The notes beneath the pieces were generated by a model that was not told the DNA's origin, did not search any database, and saw only the letters and a list, made by a program, of their open reading frames with translations. Below are positions 1-7,659 of a DNA stretch of 64,000 nt, piece by piece. Every line of letters starts with the position of its first letter. Within the stretch, counting starts at the first letter, position 1. Both the position numbers and the translations under genes were made by a program. This DNA is from an uncultured Lachnospiraceae bacterium (GTDB taxonomy: Bacteria > Bacillota > Clostridia > Lachnospirales > Lachnospiraceae), in assembly GCA_937891165.1 (NCBI GenBank), contig CALAEX010000129.1, positions 62,001 to 126,000 on the forward strand, written 5' to 3'.

Positions 1-718
1 AGAGTATGGTATCTTTATTTACAATGGTAAATTCAATTCCATTATTTGGTACAAACATCACTGTGAAATCATGAAATCTATGAGCTCCAGTATTTGTATA
101 AACATGTTTTGCATTCATATGATTCATGATAAGTCTGGTTCCTTTTTCTAAAGGAGTGACCCCAACATCAAATCTTACTTCTCCATCCATAATAACGATA
201 GGAATTTCTCTAAAGGTTTTAGAGTCTGTAAGCATTTGCGTTACAGGAATAATTTGTTTATAATATTTCGAAGTCCTGAAAGCTTCTCTGTATTCAGGAC
301 GAATCATGTCATGTTCAACTTTAGTACATACTCTTCGTTTTTCATCCAAGTATAAATCACCAAATCGAACTTCACCAAATTCAGCTAGAATTCTTTTCAC
401 TCTAGCGATTTCTTCCAAATCGGGATTTTCAGCTTTTTCAAGTTCCATCAAAATATCACCATACTTCTTAAGACCCATATGAATATCATTATATGTAGTA
501 TTAAGAAGATATTCTCTAGTTTGATAGTGAAAGCGTTTATAAGTAATGGAATCTCTCTGCGTTCTATATAGAAATGCAAAAGAAGACTCCATAGTTTCTG
601 TTAACGTTTTTCCGACAGCTTCATCCCGAAAAGAGTTGTTAATTTCTGTTTCTTTTAAAATCTTTTCCAGTGTATCTGGAAGACCTGTAATAGGTTCCCA
701 ATTTGGTAAAGACTGCAT
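1..718 (-). CDS. Phage protein of unknown function, N-terminal part only
   Basis: An open frame starts at ATG 718 (MQSLPNWEPITG) and stays open for 239 codons until it leaves the left edge, so only the N-terminal part is visible. A weak AGTAGGTG ribosome binding site precedes the start. The product is highly charged, with no membrane segment or signal peptide. It has a helical stretch around residues 60-110 and a more beta-like part afterwards. I do not recognise the family. It is divergent from the gene at 842, with about 120 bases of promoter region between them. Confidence 0.75.
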   Translation of the reverse strand, partial: MQSLPNWEPITGLPDTLEKILKETEINNSFRDEAVGKTLTETMESSFAFLYRTQRDSITYKRFHYQTREYLLNTTYNDIHMGLKKYGDILMELEKAENPDLEEIARVKRILAEFGEVRFGDLYLDEKRRVCTKVEHDMIRPEYREAFRTSKYYKQIIPVTQMLTDSKTFREIPIVIMDGEVRFDVGVTPLEKGTRLIMNHMNAKHVYTNTGAHRFHDFTVMFVPNNGIEFTIVNKDTIL

Positions 719-841
719 ATTAACACCTACTTTCTATACTAGGCTTTCAGTATTAGAATAATGTTTTTAGCCCTATTTTTAGGCAAATAATAATGTTGTA
801 ACTGTATATTATATTTTTAGAATATTTGAAAGGAGAAAAAT

Positions 842-1267
842 ATGAATTTTATCAATAATGAAACTATGAGACCTTCAAGGTATAGAGAACGGAAAGAAAT
901 TGAAGATGAAATAAATGCTATTTATTGTATAGATTATCCAAAAACAAAACTAAATCAGATGAGTCTAATTATTAACCTAGATGGTCAAAGATTGGATAAG
1001 GTACAATCATTTATTGTACACAGTGATGATGATATTATTACAAGTGATAGATTTGAATTTGATATTAAAGGAGCATTGCATGTTTCATCATTTACTCAGA
1101 TTAGTGGATTAAATTGTTATATGGACCATGTCAACAATATAAATTTAAGTGATGATGTTATCAGAAAGGAGATTGATTATGATTTTAATGTTGTGGAAGA
1201 GTCTGATTTTATAACAGATATTATTTACCCATATGAATTAAGAATAACCGATACTATTTCTTATTAA
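842..1267 (+). CDS. Hypothetical phage protein, 141 aa
   Basis: The start ATG is preceded by a strong GAAAGGAG site, and a TATATTAT box lies upstream in the divergent intergenic region. The product is acidic and soluble, rich in Asp and Ile, with no recognisable motif. It is followed 13 bases later by another gene with the same type of ribosome binding site, so the two probably form a bicistronic unit that ends at the hairpin at 1781-1815. Function unknown. Confidence 0.8.
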   Translation: MNFINNETMRPSRYRERKEIEDEINAIYCIDYPKTKLNQMSLIINLDGQRLDKVQSFIVHSDDDIITSDRFEFDIKGALHVSSFTQISGLNCYMDHVNNINLSDDVIRKEIDYDFNVVEESDFITDIIYPYELRITDTISY

Positions 1268-1280
1268 GAAAGGAGAAAAC

Positions 1281-1790
1281 ATGCAACAGATAAATACATT
1301 AACTGGTGGAGTTTATTTCGGATATTATAAAGACGAAGCTAGACGTGTTGAATGTTGGGTAGATAAAATAGAGAATGCTGCTAAATTAGTTGCACCAATG
1401 CGATTACTTCCAATGATACATCGAACGCATTCTCAGTTATCCAGCAATATGAAAATCACTGAAGAACTATATTCAAAAGAAATTGATTTTATGAGACGAC
1501 AAATAACAGTGTATGGATCTACAAAAATGTATTCTACTGAATATAGAAGTCCAGAACATAAACAATGTGAAGCATCTGCAAAATATTATGAACTTGATGT
1601 AGATGAAAGTGAAATGGATGAAACAATAATTGGTCCTTATTTTATTTTGAAAAATTTAAATTATACAGAATTCGCATCTTCTTTTAACTTTATTAGTATG
1701 GAAGATATGTGTCATATTCATAACACAACTCATATACGAGGTGTAGTTAATCCTAATGACGACCAATATAAGTACGTAAAATATCCATAG
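1281..1790 (+). CDS. Hypothetical phage protein, 169 aa
   Basis: Second gene of a two-gene plus-strand unit, with a GAAAGGAG site 6 bases before the ATG. The protein contains several His and Cys residues (HRTH near residue 47, HKQCEA near 93, CHIHNTTH near 144) that could bind a metal, but I see no known metal-site spacing. Its last codons run into the left arm of a perfect terminator hairpin. Not recognised. Confidence 0.8.
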   Translation: MQQINTLTGGVYFGYYKDEARRVECWVDKIENAAKLVAPMRLLPMIHRTHSQLSSNMKITEELYSKEIDFMRRQITVYGSTKMYSTEYRSPEHKQCEASAKYYELDVDESEMDETIIGPYFILKNLNYTEFASSFNFISMEDMCHIHNTTHIRGVVNPNDDQYKYVKYP

Positions 1791-1822
1791 TATACTAAAA
1801 GTATACTATGGATATATTTTTT
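1781..1822. terminator. Bidirectional intrinsic terminator
   Basis: A perfect 16-bp stem (1781-1796 with 1800-1815) and an AAA loop are followed on the plus strand by a run of T. It sits between the convergent unit 842-1790 and the helicase gene that ends at 1821. Confidence 0.85.
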
Positions 1823-2187
1823 AAGTATATTGAATTGACTGGGTATCGTCGAATGGGTCGAATTCCATCAATTGGAAAACTTGTTTATTTGTCCTTTCTT
1901 CTCTTTCTACGGCATTCTTTTTACCGCGTTTCAAATCTTCAAGAGAAGACATCTGATTACTACTAAGACCAGTCATCATTAGAGGTCTATCTAGTTCAAC
2001 ATCATCAATTAACCTAATTTCATTTCCAGGTTCATAAGGATGATTAAAGTATTCAAGTTTTCTCATCTTTTCATTTTCGTCACTAGAACGATATCTTCGT
2101 TTTAATAACTTAAATGTCATAAATAATTCACCAGTGTCGTTCTTAACTTCTTGGTTAAGAACGCATACCCAATCTGAGTTTTCTATG
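1821..2187 (-). CDS. DnaB-family replicative helicase, exon 3 (C-terminal end)
   Basis: Third exon of the helicase gene. It begins CATAGAAAACTCAG, completing the Ile codon begun in exon 2, so the joint reads GAWEI-IENSDWVCVLNQE. It encodes residues 473-593, the last strands of the RecA-like core and a charged C-terminal tail. The frame is open upstream of the first internal Met (at 2120), which shows that this is an exon and not an independent gene. Confidence 0.8.
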
Positions 2188-2444
2188 CATAAATTAATTA
2201 CTTTATATTACTATAAAGATTAGACTATATCTTCATCTTCTATATAATTACAATATAGGAAGAGCTATCTATTTCGGTTTCCCTACTCTACTTGGTTACT
2301 CACTTATTTTACTAAGCTACCCTTTCGATAGTCGTTGAACGTTCTCTAAAAGAGCTTCGCTGCTGATTGTCCTTTACGGGTTTCCCAGCAATTAAGATAG
2401 TTTTTATTCTTATATTTCTATAAGAGGAGACCATAGAAATCTTA
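2188..2444 (-). ncRNA. Group I intron 2 of the helicase gene (257 nt)
   Basis: It has the conserved group I elements: P (AATTGCTGGGAAA), Q (CAATCAGCAGC), R (GTTCAACGACTATCG) and S (GAAGATATAGTC). P1 pairs exon GGAGAT with intron GTCTCC, with the U-G wobble at the 5' splice site, and the intron ends in G. Splicing joins AT of the Ile codon to C. It carries no endonuclease and is 109-nt identical in its core to intron 1 of the same gene. Confidence 0.85.
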
Positions 2445-2751
2445 ATCTCCCAAGCACCAGCCACACCATCACGTCCGATGAGTTTAGTGACGTCTTCTTT
2501 TTTTGCTTGTAATGCGGCATCCACTACTGATGATGCAACTCGATTAAGCTGCTGTGCTGTAATACATTGATTACCTTATCTTTCATAAGGATTAGACTAT
2601 ATCTTCGTAAATAAATTCATTATAAATATATTTATGCCCACCATTTCGGTTTCCCTACTCTACTTGGTTACTCACTTATTTTACTAAGCTACCCTTTCGA
2701 TAGTCGTTGAACGTTCTCTAAAAGAGCTTCGCTGCTGATTGTCCTTTACGG
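2271..2751. repeat. 109-nt identical intron core in two copies
   Basis: Positions 2271-2379 and 2643-2751 are identical over 109 bases (constant offset 372). They cover the P6-P8 part of the two introns in the helicase gene, while the flanking P1 and P9 parts differ. The repeat marks recent copying of one intron into a second site of the same gene. Confidence 0.9.
2445..2564 (-). CDS. DnaB-family replicative helicase, exon 2 (40 codons)
   Basis: This 120-nt middle exon encodes residues 433-471. It starts T-ATT-ACA-GCA-CAG, so that exon 1 ...DIPV continues as ITAQQLNR. This matches the DnaB motif in which Ser/Gln-Leu-Asn-Arg follows the IPV strand. The rest reads VASSVVDAALQAKKEDVT and then LIGRDGVAGAWEI, corresponding to the region before the arginine finger. 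An open frame that seems to start at 2524 is only the inside of this exon reading on into intron 2. Confidence 0.85.
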
Positions 2752-2808
2752 AGTTCCCAGCAATTAAATGGGTTTTCATAGTTTATAAACTATGCCGCTA
2801 TTTTATTA
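2565..2808 (-). ncRNA. Group I intron 1 of the helicase gene (244 nt)
   Basis: Complete P, Q, R and S elements are present. P1 pairs exon CCGT with intron GCGG, with the U-G wobble at the splice site. The intron starts TAATAAAATAG, giving an in-frame stop soon after the exon (TAG at 2790-2792), and ends in G at 2565. Removing it restores DIPV-ITAQQLNR, the conserved QLNR motif. No open reading frame is present inside. Confidence 0.88.
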
Positions 2809-4103
2809 ACGGGAATATCATAGTGTATTGCCAAATTTTTTAATTCATTAGTAATATTCTTTAATTCTTCTTTTTCACTACTAGCTTTTTCTGCAGGAGC
2901 AATACGTTTTACGTAGTCGAGAATCAAAGCAATTACTTCTTCACCTTCATCATAAATATCCTGAATGATACCGTATAAATCATTTGTATCAATACTTCTA
3001 TTTGGATAATAGGTGACAATAATATTGATATTATTTTGGTCAGTTAAAGTTAAATTTCCACCCTGTTTTAATTTCTTTATAATCTGTTTTGGAGTAAAGT
3101 TTCTAATATCATCACTAGAAACCATCATGTTGAAAATACGTTCAATCGTTTCATCAATACTATTTTCCATTGTAATATAAAGAACGCAAGGTCTTTTCTC
3201 TGGATCTTTTGCTTTAACATGAGCATTATACTTCTTAATATCTAAAGCAGACTTTAGAAGTATCTGGGATTTTCCACCACCAGGAAATGCTAAATACATA
3301 TATAATCTTTTTGACATATATCCTGGAGCCAAAAGAGTATTTAAACCGTGTAAACCGGTTTTAAATATCTTCATTTTATCTTGCAGTTTTTGAACTGCTG
3401 CTATCACCACATCATCAAATTTATCTGGGTCAAGCGTAAACTTTTCATCTGAATCTAAACTATTAGTATTTCTTCTTATATTAATAATTGCCATCGCAAG
3501 TTGTTCTAAATCTTCTGCAATTTCCTTATAAGAAGAATATTCTTCGTCATCAATAACATTTAGAAATTCTTGTAATACTTCTTTAATGGTAATTACATAA
3601 CCAAAACGTAATCTATCATCCAATCGTCTTATTAATTTTTTACTGTCTTCATGACCAATAAATAAAACGTTAATATTCTTAATATAATTATGGATCAATT
3701 CATCTGATTCAGGATTATCCATAAGTTCTGACTTAATGGCATTGTATGACTCGATCCTAGAGTCTACCATAAGCTCCAAAGACTTTAAAATTACCCAGAA
3801 CCTTGTCTTTAAATCTGGATTCGCATAATAAGGTTCTGGGTTAATATTTCTAAATAATTTATATAAATTCTTTAATACCTTTTGTGTTCTAATAGCACTA
3901 TCTTTATAGATAAATGCAGTAATAGAATCAAGGGTAAAGATTTCTAATCTTAAGTTTATTTTCTTTAACTTGAGTTGTTGAAAATTTGTAATCCCTTTCA
4001 ACTTTAAAGAAACATCATGTTGTCTATCACGTTTCTTTACAGGTTCTTTTGTCAAAGTTTTATTTTTATTCATGTTTATCAATTTCTCTTTCCATTTATT
4101 CAA
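2809..4103 (-). CDS. dnaB-like: DnaB-family replicative helicase, exon 1
   Basis: Main exon of a spliced 593-residue helicase (4103-2809, 2564-2445, 2187-1821). The N-terminal 240 residues are helical and poorly conserved, consistent with a divergent DnaB N-domain. The C-terminal RecA-like core has Walker A FPGGGKS near residues 273-279, the catalytic Glu strand YITMENS near 309 and Walker B ALILDY near 392-397. The family unwinds DNA ahead of the replisome as a hexamer. The start is uncertain: ATG 4103 lacks a clear ribosome binding site, whereas Met11 (4073) follows GGAAAGAG. It is convergent with the 842-1790 unit. Confidence 0.85.
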
Positions 4104-4178
4104 GTTAATATTTTTGTTGATAGGGGTATGACATTATACTAAGTCTTTAAAATATTAAGAAAAGTGAGTTTAATAATT

Positions 4179-4643
4179 ATGGAAAAGATTATGTTAACTT
4201 TTGGAAAGATATTGAAAGGAACTGTGGTTGGTCCTATCAAAGCTTCTTCTATTTATGCAAAAACAAAACTTACTCTTAAAAAATATGAAAAACAAACTGG
4301 AGTTACTCCATTAAATAAATTAAAGAAGAAAGTGTATAAATCCAATGAAAGCTTTGTAGATTTAAACAAAGAGATTGTAAATCCATTGGTAAAATTACTT
4401 CAATCTACATCTGCTAATACAACAGATGTTTATATGGATAAAGATGGAAATCCTCTTGTTTCTTGTTCTTATCAGGTATCTCAAAATTTATTAAATAAGA
4501 ACACTACTTTAGTATGTAATTGTGTCGGTCAAATTGCAAAGTTGAATACAGAATATTATTACTTAGCACTTACAATGAAATATAACGTTCATACCGACCA
4601 ATCAGAATCATTATTAACTAGCTTATTAACTAAGGTTCGATGA
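4179..4643 (+). CDS. Hypothetical phage protein, 154 aa
   Basis: The frame is open from GTG 4164, but I prefer ATG 4179 (MEKIMLTFGKIL), which follows AAGTGAG. The N-terminal third is basic (KTKLTLKKYEKQ, KKKVYKS) and the rest is neutral, with a short CNC motif near residue 120. There is no membrane segment and no family recognised. It stands alone on the plus strand, divergent from the helicase, and ends before a strong hairpin terminator. Confidence 0.75.
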   Translation: MEKIMLTFGKILKGTVVGPIKASSIYAKTKLTLKKYEKQTGVTPLNKLKKKVYKSNESFVDLNKEIVNPLVKLLQSTSANTTDVYMDKDGNPLVSCSYQVSQNLLNKNTTLVCNCVGQIAKLNTEYYYLALTMKYNVHTDQSESLLTSLLTKVR

Positions 4644-4692
4644 AAATTCCCTGCTTACGATTTCTTCATGGAAGAACCTTCTTACGCTACAA

Positions 4693-4728
4693 GAATCTAG
4701 GATGTGATTTTAGTCACATCCTAGATTC
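4693..4728. terminator. Bidirectional terminator hairpin
   Basis: A perfect 15-bp stem (4693-4707 with 4714-4728) and a 6-base loop lie between convergent genes ending at 4643 and 4735. Confidence 0.8.
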
Positions 4729-4734
4729 ACTTTC

Positions 4735-5208
4735 TTATTTCAATTTTCTGTTATAAAACCATGGTTTAATTTTATCGTATACAATAGATTTATATTTCGG
4801 CGGTTCCTCATCCCAATATTTGTATCTAAGTCCATCATCTAATACAATTGCTACCATAGATAACCAATACCAAAGAGCAGTATATAATAAACATACCTGA
4901 CCCTCTATATTAAATGGTAGCATAGAGTAATCCCATACATTAAGACCAAATTTAATGTTAATAATACACCCCGAAATAAATTCAATCACGGTAATCATAA
5001 TGGATGCGATACATGCTTGGTATTCCATATACATATCCATTGGAAAAAGTTCGTTGATAAGACCAACGCAAATAAAACTGAATCCTCCAACTATACCCAT
5101 TGTCCAATGAGTATACCCCCTCCAAAGAATTTCAAGAATAAGATATATTACTCCACCAACTAAAAATAAAATGAGTGATTTAAAAAAATCATGTTTTAAA
5201 CTCTTCAT
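4735..5208 (-). CDS. Integral membrane protein, CmpB/putative ABC-permease-like family
   Basis: The start ATG 5208 has a strong AAGGAGGGT site, while the longer frame to 5268 has none. The 157-residue product has about four hydrophobic segments (near residues 9-26, 33-50, 62-83 and 105-127). The segment NVWDYSMLPFNIEGQVCLLY resembles the signature of the Firmicute CmpB-type putative ABC-transporter membrane family (WDYS-x-x-P-F-N-x-x-G-Q). That match is from memory. Such proteins are common in clostridial chromosomes, so this may be a host-derived accessory gene. No ATPase partner is seen. It follows the 5308-6060 gene across a terminator. Confidence 0.6.
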   Translation of the reverse strand: MKSLKHDFFKSLILFLVGGVIYLILEILWRGYTHWTMGIVGGFSFICVGLINELFPMDMYMEYQACIASIMITVIEFISGCIINIKFGLNVWDYSMLPFNIEGQVCLLYTALWYWLSMVAIVLDDGLRYKYWDEEPPKYKSIVYDKIKPWFYNRKLK

Positions 5209-5221
5209 AAAGTATACCCTC

Positions 5222-5271
5222 CTTAAAATAAAAAAATAAAATAAAGAGGTATGGTGGAATTCCACCATACC
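5222..5271 (-). terminator. Intrinsic terminator of the coiled-coil gene
   Basis: A stem GGTATGGTGGAA paired with TTCCACCATACC (5248-5271) is followed, reading leftward, by a long T-rich tract. Confidence 0.75.
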
Positions 5272-5307
5272 CCCTATTAAACAATTCCAAACCTAAACAG
5301 AACTTAA

Positions 5308-6060
5308 TTAAGAAATAATCTGCATCATTAAGTCAGCTTCTGTTAAGTCATCAGGAACTTCTTCTGCAACGATAACACGTGCATTCTGAGCAACAGCACC
5401 CTGTAATGCCGTAATGTCAGTTTTGTTCTGATCAGCTTTTGCATCAACAGCGGCAATAGCCTGTTCAGCAGCAGTTTTGTTATCTGCAACTGTCTGTGTA
5501 AGAGCAGCGATATCAGTTTTGTTCTGTTCAGCTTTTGCATCAACAGCACCAACAGCCTGTTCAGCAGCTGTCTTATTGTCAGCAACTGTCTGAGTTAAAT
5601 CACCAACAGCCTGTTCAGCAGCAGTTTTGTTATCTGCAACTGTCTGTGTAAGAGCAGCGATATCTTGCTTATTCTGTTCAGCTTTAGCTTCTGTAGCGTC
5701 TGCAGCAGTTTTGTTGTCTGCAACAGTCTGGGCTAACTGCTGTGCAGCTAATTCGATATCATCAAGTCTGTCACCGATGTCTTTAAGTTTACCAGCGATA
5801 GATGTAGCAACATCTTCTTTGGATAACATATCGATTAATTCACGTAATGTATCGAGTGCGCTGTCTGTACCAGCAAAATCAACGTCTTTCTTAAATGTAT
5901 TCCAAGACTCTAAGTCTGTATATACTGTTGCTAAAACAGCAGCTAAGTCTTTAACTTCGGAACCATAAGTAACTTCTACCTGCGCCCCAGATGTTTTTGG
6001 CAATAATTCAAAGATTTCGTTAGCAATTTTACGTTTAATAATTACATTCTTACTAGCCAT
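5308..6060 (-). CDS. Coiled-coil repeat protein, possible fibre or adhesin component
   Basis: The start MASKNVIIKRK (6060) follows AGGTAGGAA; the frame is open to 6081. The 250-residue protein has a globular N-terminal part of about 95 residues. A long Ala/Thr/Gln-rich coiled coil follows, built of repeats such as LTQTVADNKTAAEQA and VDAKAEQNKTDIAA, with a short acidic end. Trimeric coiled coils of this kind are typical of phage tail fibres and head decorations. The 11-15 residue periodicity is directly visible, but the virion role is inference. It lies next to the 6179-6505 gene, which may belong to the same structure. Confidence 0.7.
   Translation of the reverse strand: MASKNVIIKRKIANEIFELLPKTSGAQVEVTYGSEVKDLAAVLATVYTDLESWNTFKKDVDFAGTDSALDTLRELIDMLSKEDVATSIAGKLKDIGDRLDDIELAAQQLAQTVADNKTAADATEAKAEQNKQDIAALTQTVADNKTAAEQAVGDLTQTVADNKTAAEQAVGAVDAKAEQNKTDIAALTQTVADNKTAAEQAIAAVDAKADQNKTDITALQGAVAQNARVIVAEEVPDDLTEADLMMQIIS
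5460..5664 (-). repeat. Direct repeat inside the coiled-coil gene, 150-nt period
   Basis: Positions 5460-5514 and 5610-5664 are identical over about 55 bases at a spacing of exactly 150 bases, and further degenerate copies lie between and beside them. They encode the TQTVADNKTAAEQA repeats. The nucleotide-level identity suggests recent duplication or gene conversion. Confidence 0.85.
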
Positions 6061-6178
6061 TGAATATTTCCTACCTTTCATATACTTTGAAAAAATTTAT
6101 GATTGATTGAACGATGCCAGTTCAAATTCAACTTAATTTAATGTTATATCTTGCGATATTCCCCTTCAGAACACCTAT

Positions 6179-6505
6179 TTATTCAGGGTCGATTTCCGTC
6201 ATTGCTGGATCATAGATATTCATCCAGAATCCACCATCCGCAAATGAAGGTTTTACGGTATCAACAACAATAACGTTTTCTGCTAATACGGTAAATTTTT
6301 CTACCATTTCTGGAGTAATGAATCCAGGTTTTCTTTTTTCTAAATCCACCGGAATTAACTGCTCTGTTATATTTTCTAACTGAACTCTAAGAGGTTTTCC
6401 TGTAACAGGGTCAAGAACCGCATCAATTTGAGTCTCTGGATGAATGACATCACGATTGCCATTCTCATCCTGAGGTGTCCAATGTTTACTTATAAGAGTA
6501 CCCAT
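6179..6505 (-). CDS. Hypothetical protein, possible virion adaptor, 108 aa
   Basis: I prefer start MGTLISKHWTPQDENG (6505), preceded by AGAAAGGCAGG. The product has the flavour of the N-terminal domain of small phage structural proteins (DVIHPETQIDAVLDPVTGKP), with no membrane segment. It is upstream of, and on the same strand as, the coiled-coil gene at 5308-6060, with about 120 bases between them. It may be co-transcribed with that gene and form an attachment unit for it. Family not identified. Confidence 0.7.
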   Translation of the reverse strand: MGTLISKHWTPQDENGNRDVIHPETQIDAVLDPVTGKPLRVQLENITEQLIPVDLEKRKPGFITPEMVEKFTVLAENVIVVDTVKPSFADGGFWMNIYDPAMTEIDPE

Positions 6506-6608
6506 CTTGATACCTGCCTTTCTGTTCATAATCATATTAAATGATTGTTTTTAATAAAAATAAACGGTCTACCCAACAACCTTATAATTATGAAAGGAGT
6601 TTTTAATT

Positions 6609-7223
6609 ATGAAATTTCATGATATTGAAAAAAATAATATTGAAAATGGTTTGGGAATTAGAACTGTATTATGGGTGAGTGGATGTTACCATAATTGCCC
6701 AGGATGTCACAATCCGATGACACACAATCCAGAAGATGGTATAGAATTCGAAGAAGAACATATGCAAGAATTATTAGATTCACTTGACAGTATCGATATT
6801 AAAGGTCTCACCATTAGTGGTGGAGATGGATTATGCTATTATCCAGTAGAAGTATCCGAAGTCATTCAAGCAGTTAGAGAAAGATTTGGTAATACAAAAG
6901 ATATTTGGTTATACACTGGTTTTCGTTTAGCAAATCTCTTAGAGAATGCTATGATTAAAAATGACCAAGATGTAAGAGATTGCTTCAATACGATTATTCA
7001 AAATATTGATGTTCTTTGCGATAATAAATTTGTTGAGAGTTTGGTAGATGTTGAATACCATTGGGTCGGTAGTAGAAATCAAAGAGTTATCGATATGAAA
7101 GAAACTCTTAGACAAAGTAAAGTAGTATTTTTAGAAAAGTCTGAAGAGGAAAGGTATGCTTTAAATAATGAGTACGACAATCATCTTCTTACAAAATATA
7201 CTACAGAATTTTATACACTCTAA
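6609..7223 (+). CDS. nrdG: Anaerobic ribonucleotide reductase activating protein (radical SAM)
   Basis: The 204-residue protein has the radical-SAM motif CYHNCPGCHN with Cys26, Cys30 and Cys33 binding the 4Fe-4S cluster. The SAM-binding ISGGDGL segment follows near residue 69. Order and length fit NrdG, which uses SAM to create the glycyl radical on NrdD so that ribonucleotides can be reduced without oxygen. A GAAAGGAG site precedes the ATG. No nrdD is visible in the window, so the partner must lie elsewhere in the phage or in the host. The gene indicates an anaerobic host. Confidence 0.92.
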   Translation: MKFHDIEKNNIENGLGIRTVLWVSGCYHNCPGCHNPMTHNPEDGIEFEEEHMQELLDSLDSIDIKGLTISGGDGLCYYPVEVSEVIQAVRERFGNTKDIWLYTGFRLANLLENAMIKNDQDVRDCFNTIIQNIDVLCDNKFVESLVDVEYHWVGSRNQRVIDMKETLRQSKVVFLEKSEEERYALNNEYDNHLLTKYTTEFYTL

Positions 7224-7467
7224 AACATAAATTTAAGAGAATTAGATCGTTTCTCTTATGAATATTCCAATAGACATTCGCCATGTCTACACTATAGGTT
7301 TGTTTTTCTCACAAACCTTACTTTTCAATGAGTCGATTGAGTACCTGTCGTGAAGGACTCAATCGACATTTATCCCTTCTTATACTATAGGGGGGATTGA
7401 ATTTATGTGAGTAAAATAAACAAAAATTTTTTGTGTGAGTAACTTTAAGAAACTTTATAGAGATTTA
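7224..7467 (+). other. Non-coding stretch with four consecutive hairpins
   Basis: No plausible gene occurs between nrdG and the fibre gene (7224-7659). It contains stems AAGAGA/TCTCTT (7232-7258), TAGACAT/ATGTCTA (about 7271-7289), AGGTTTGT/ACAAACCT (about 7297-7319) and an 11-bp GTCGATTGAGT/ACTCAATCGAC, followed by a terminator at 7468-7505. The motif ACTATAGG occurs twice between them. It may be a structured 3' UTR or a small RNA. A GCTATAG/CTATAGC hairpin (about 7577-7598) follows before the fibre start. Confidence 0.45.
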
Positions 7468-7505
7468 AAGAAGAAGAGTGTGGTTTAGTTCACACCCTTC
7501 TTCTT
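7468..7505 (+). terminator. Terminator after the nrdG hairpin region
   Basis: The stem AAGAAGAAG-a-GTGTG pairs with CACAC-c-CTTCTTCTT around an 8-base loop. The downstream T-run is weak, so the assignment rests on stem strength. Confidence 0.6.
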
Positions 7506-7659
7506 AATATTCATGAAATAATTTTCATATTTCTTTCCATTTATACCCTAAAATCAAAACAATAATTTAATGTGAAAGCTATAGCATACTGACTATAGCA
7601 TTCCTTTAACTTTAATTTTTTTCATGAAAGAAAGTAAAAAATAAAGGAGGACAATAGAG

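Noticed and set aside
2312..2524. A 70-residue gene between the helicase parts
   Set aside because: It is the inside of exon 2 reading into intron 2.
5343..5968. Frames antisense to or shifted within the coiled-coil gene
   Set aside because: They are shadows created by the repetitive codons of the real gene and have no start signals.
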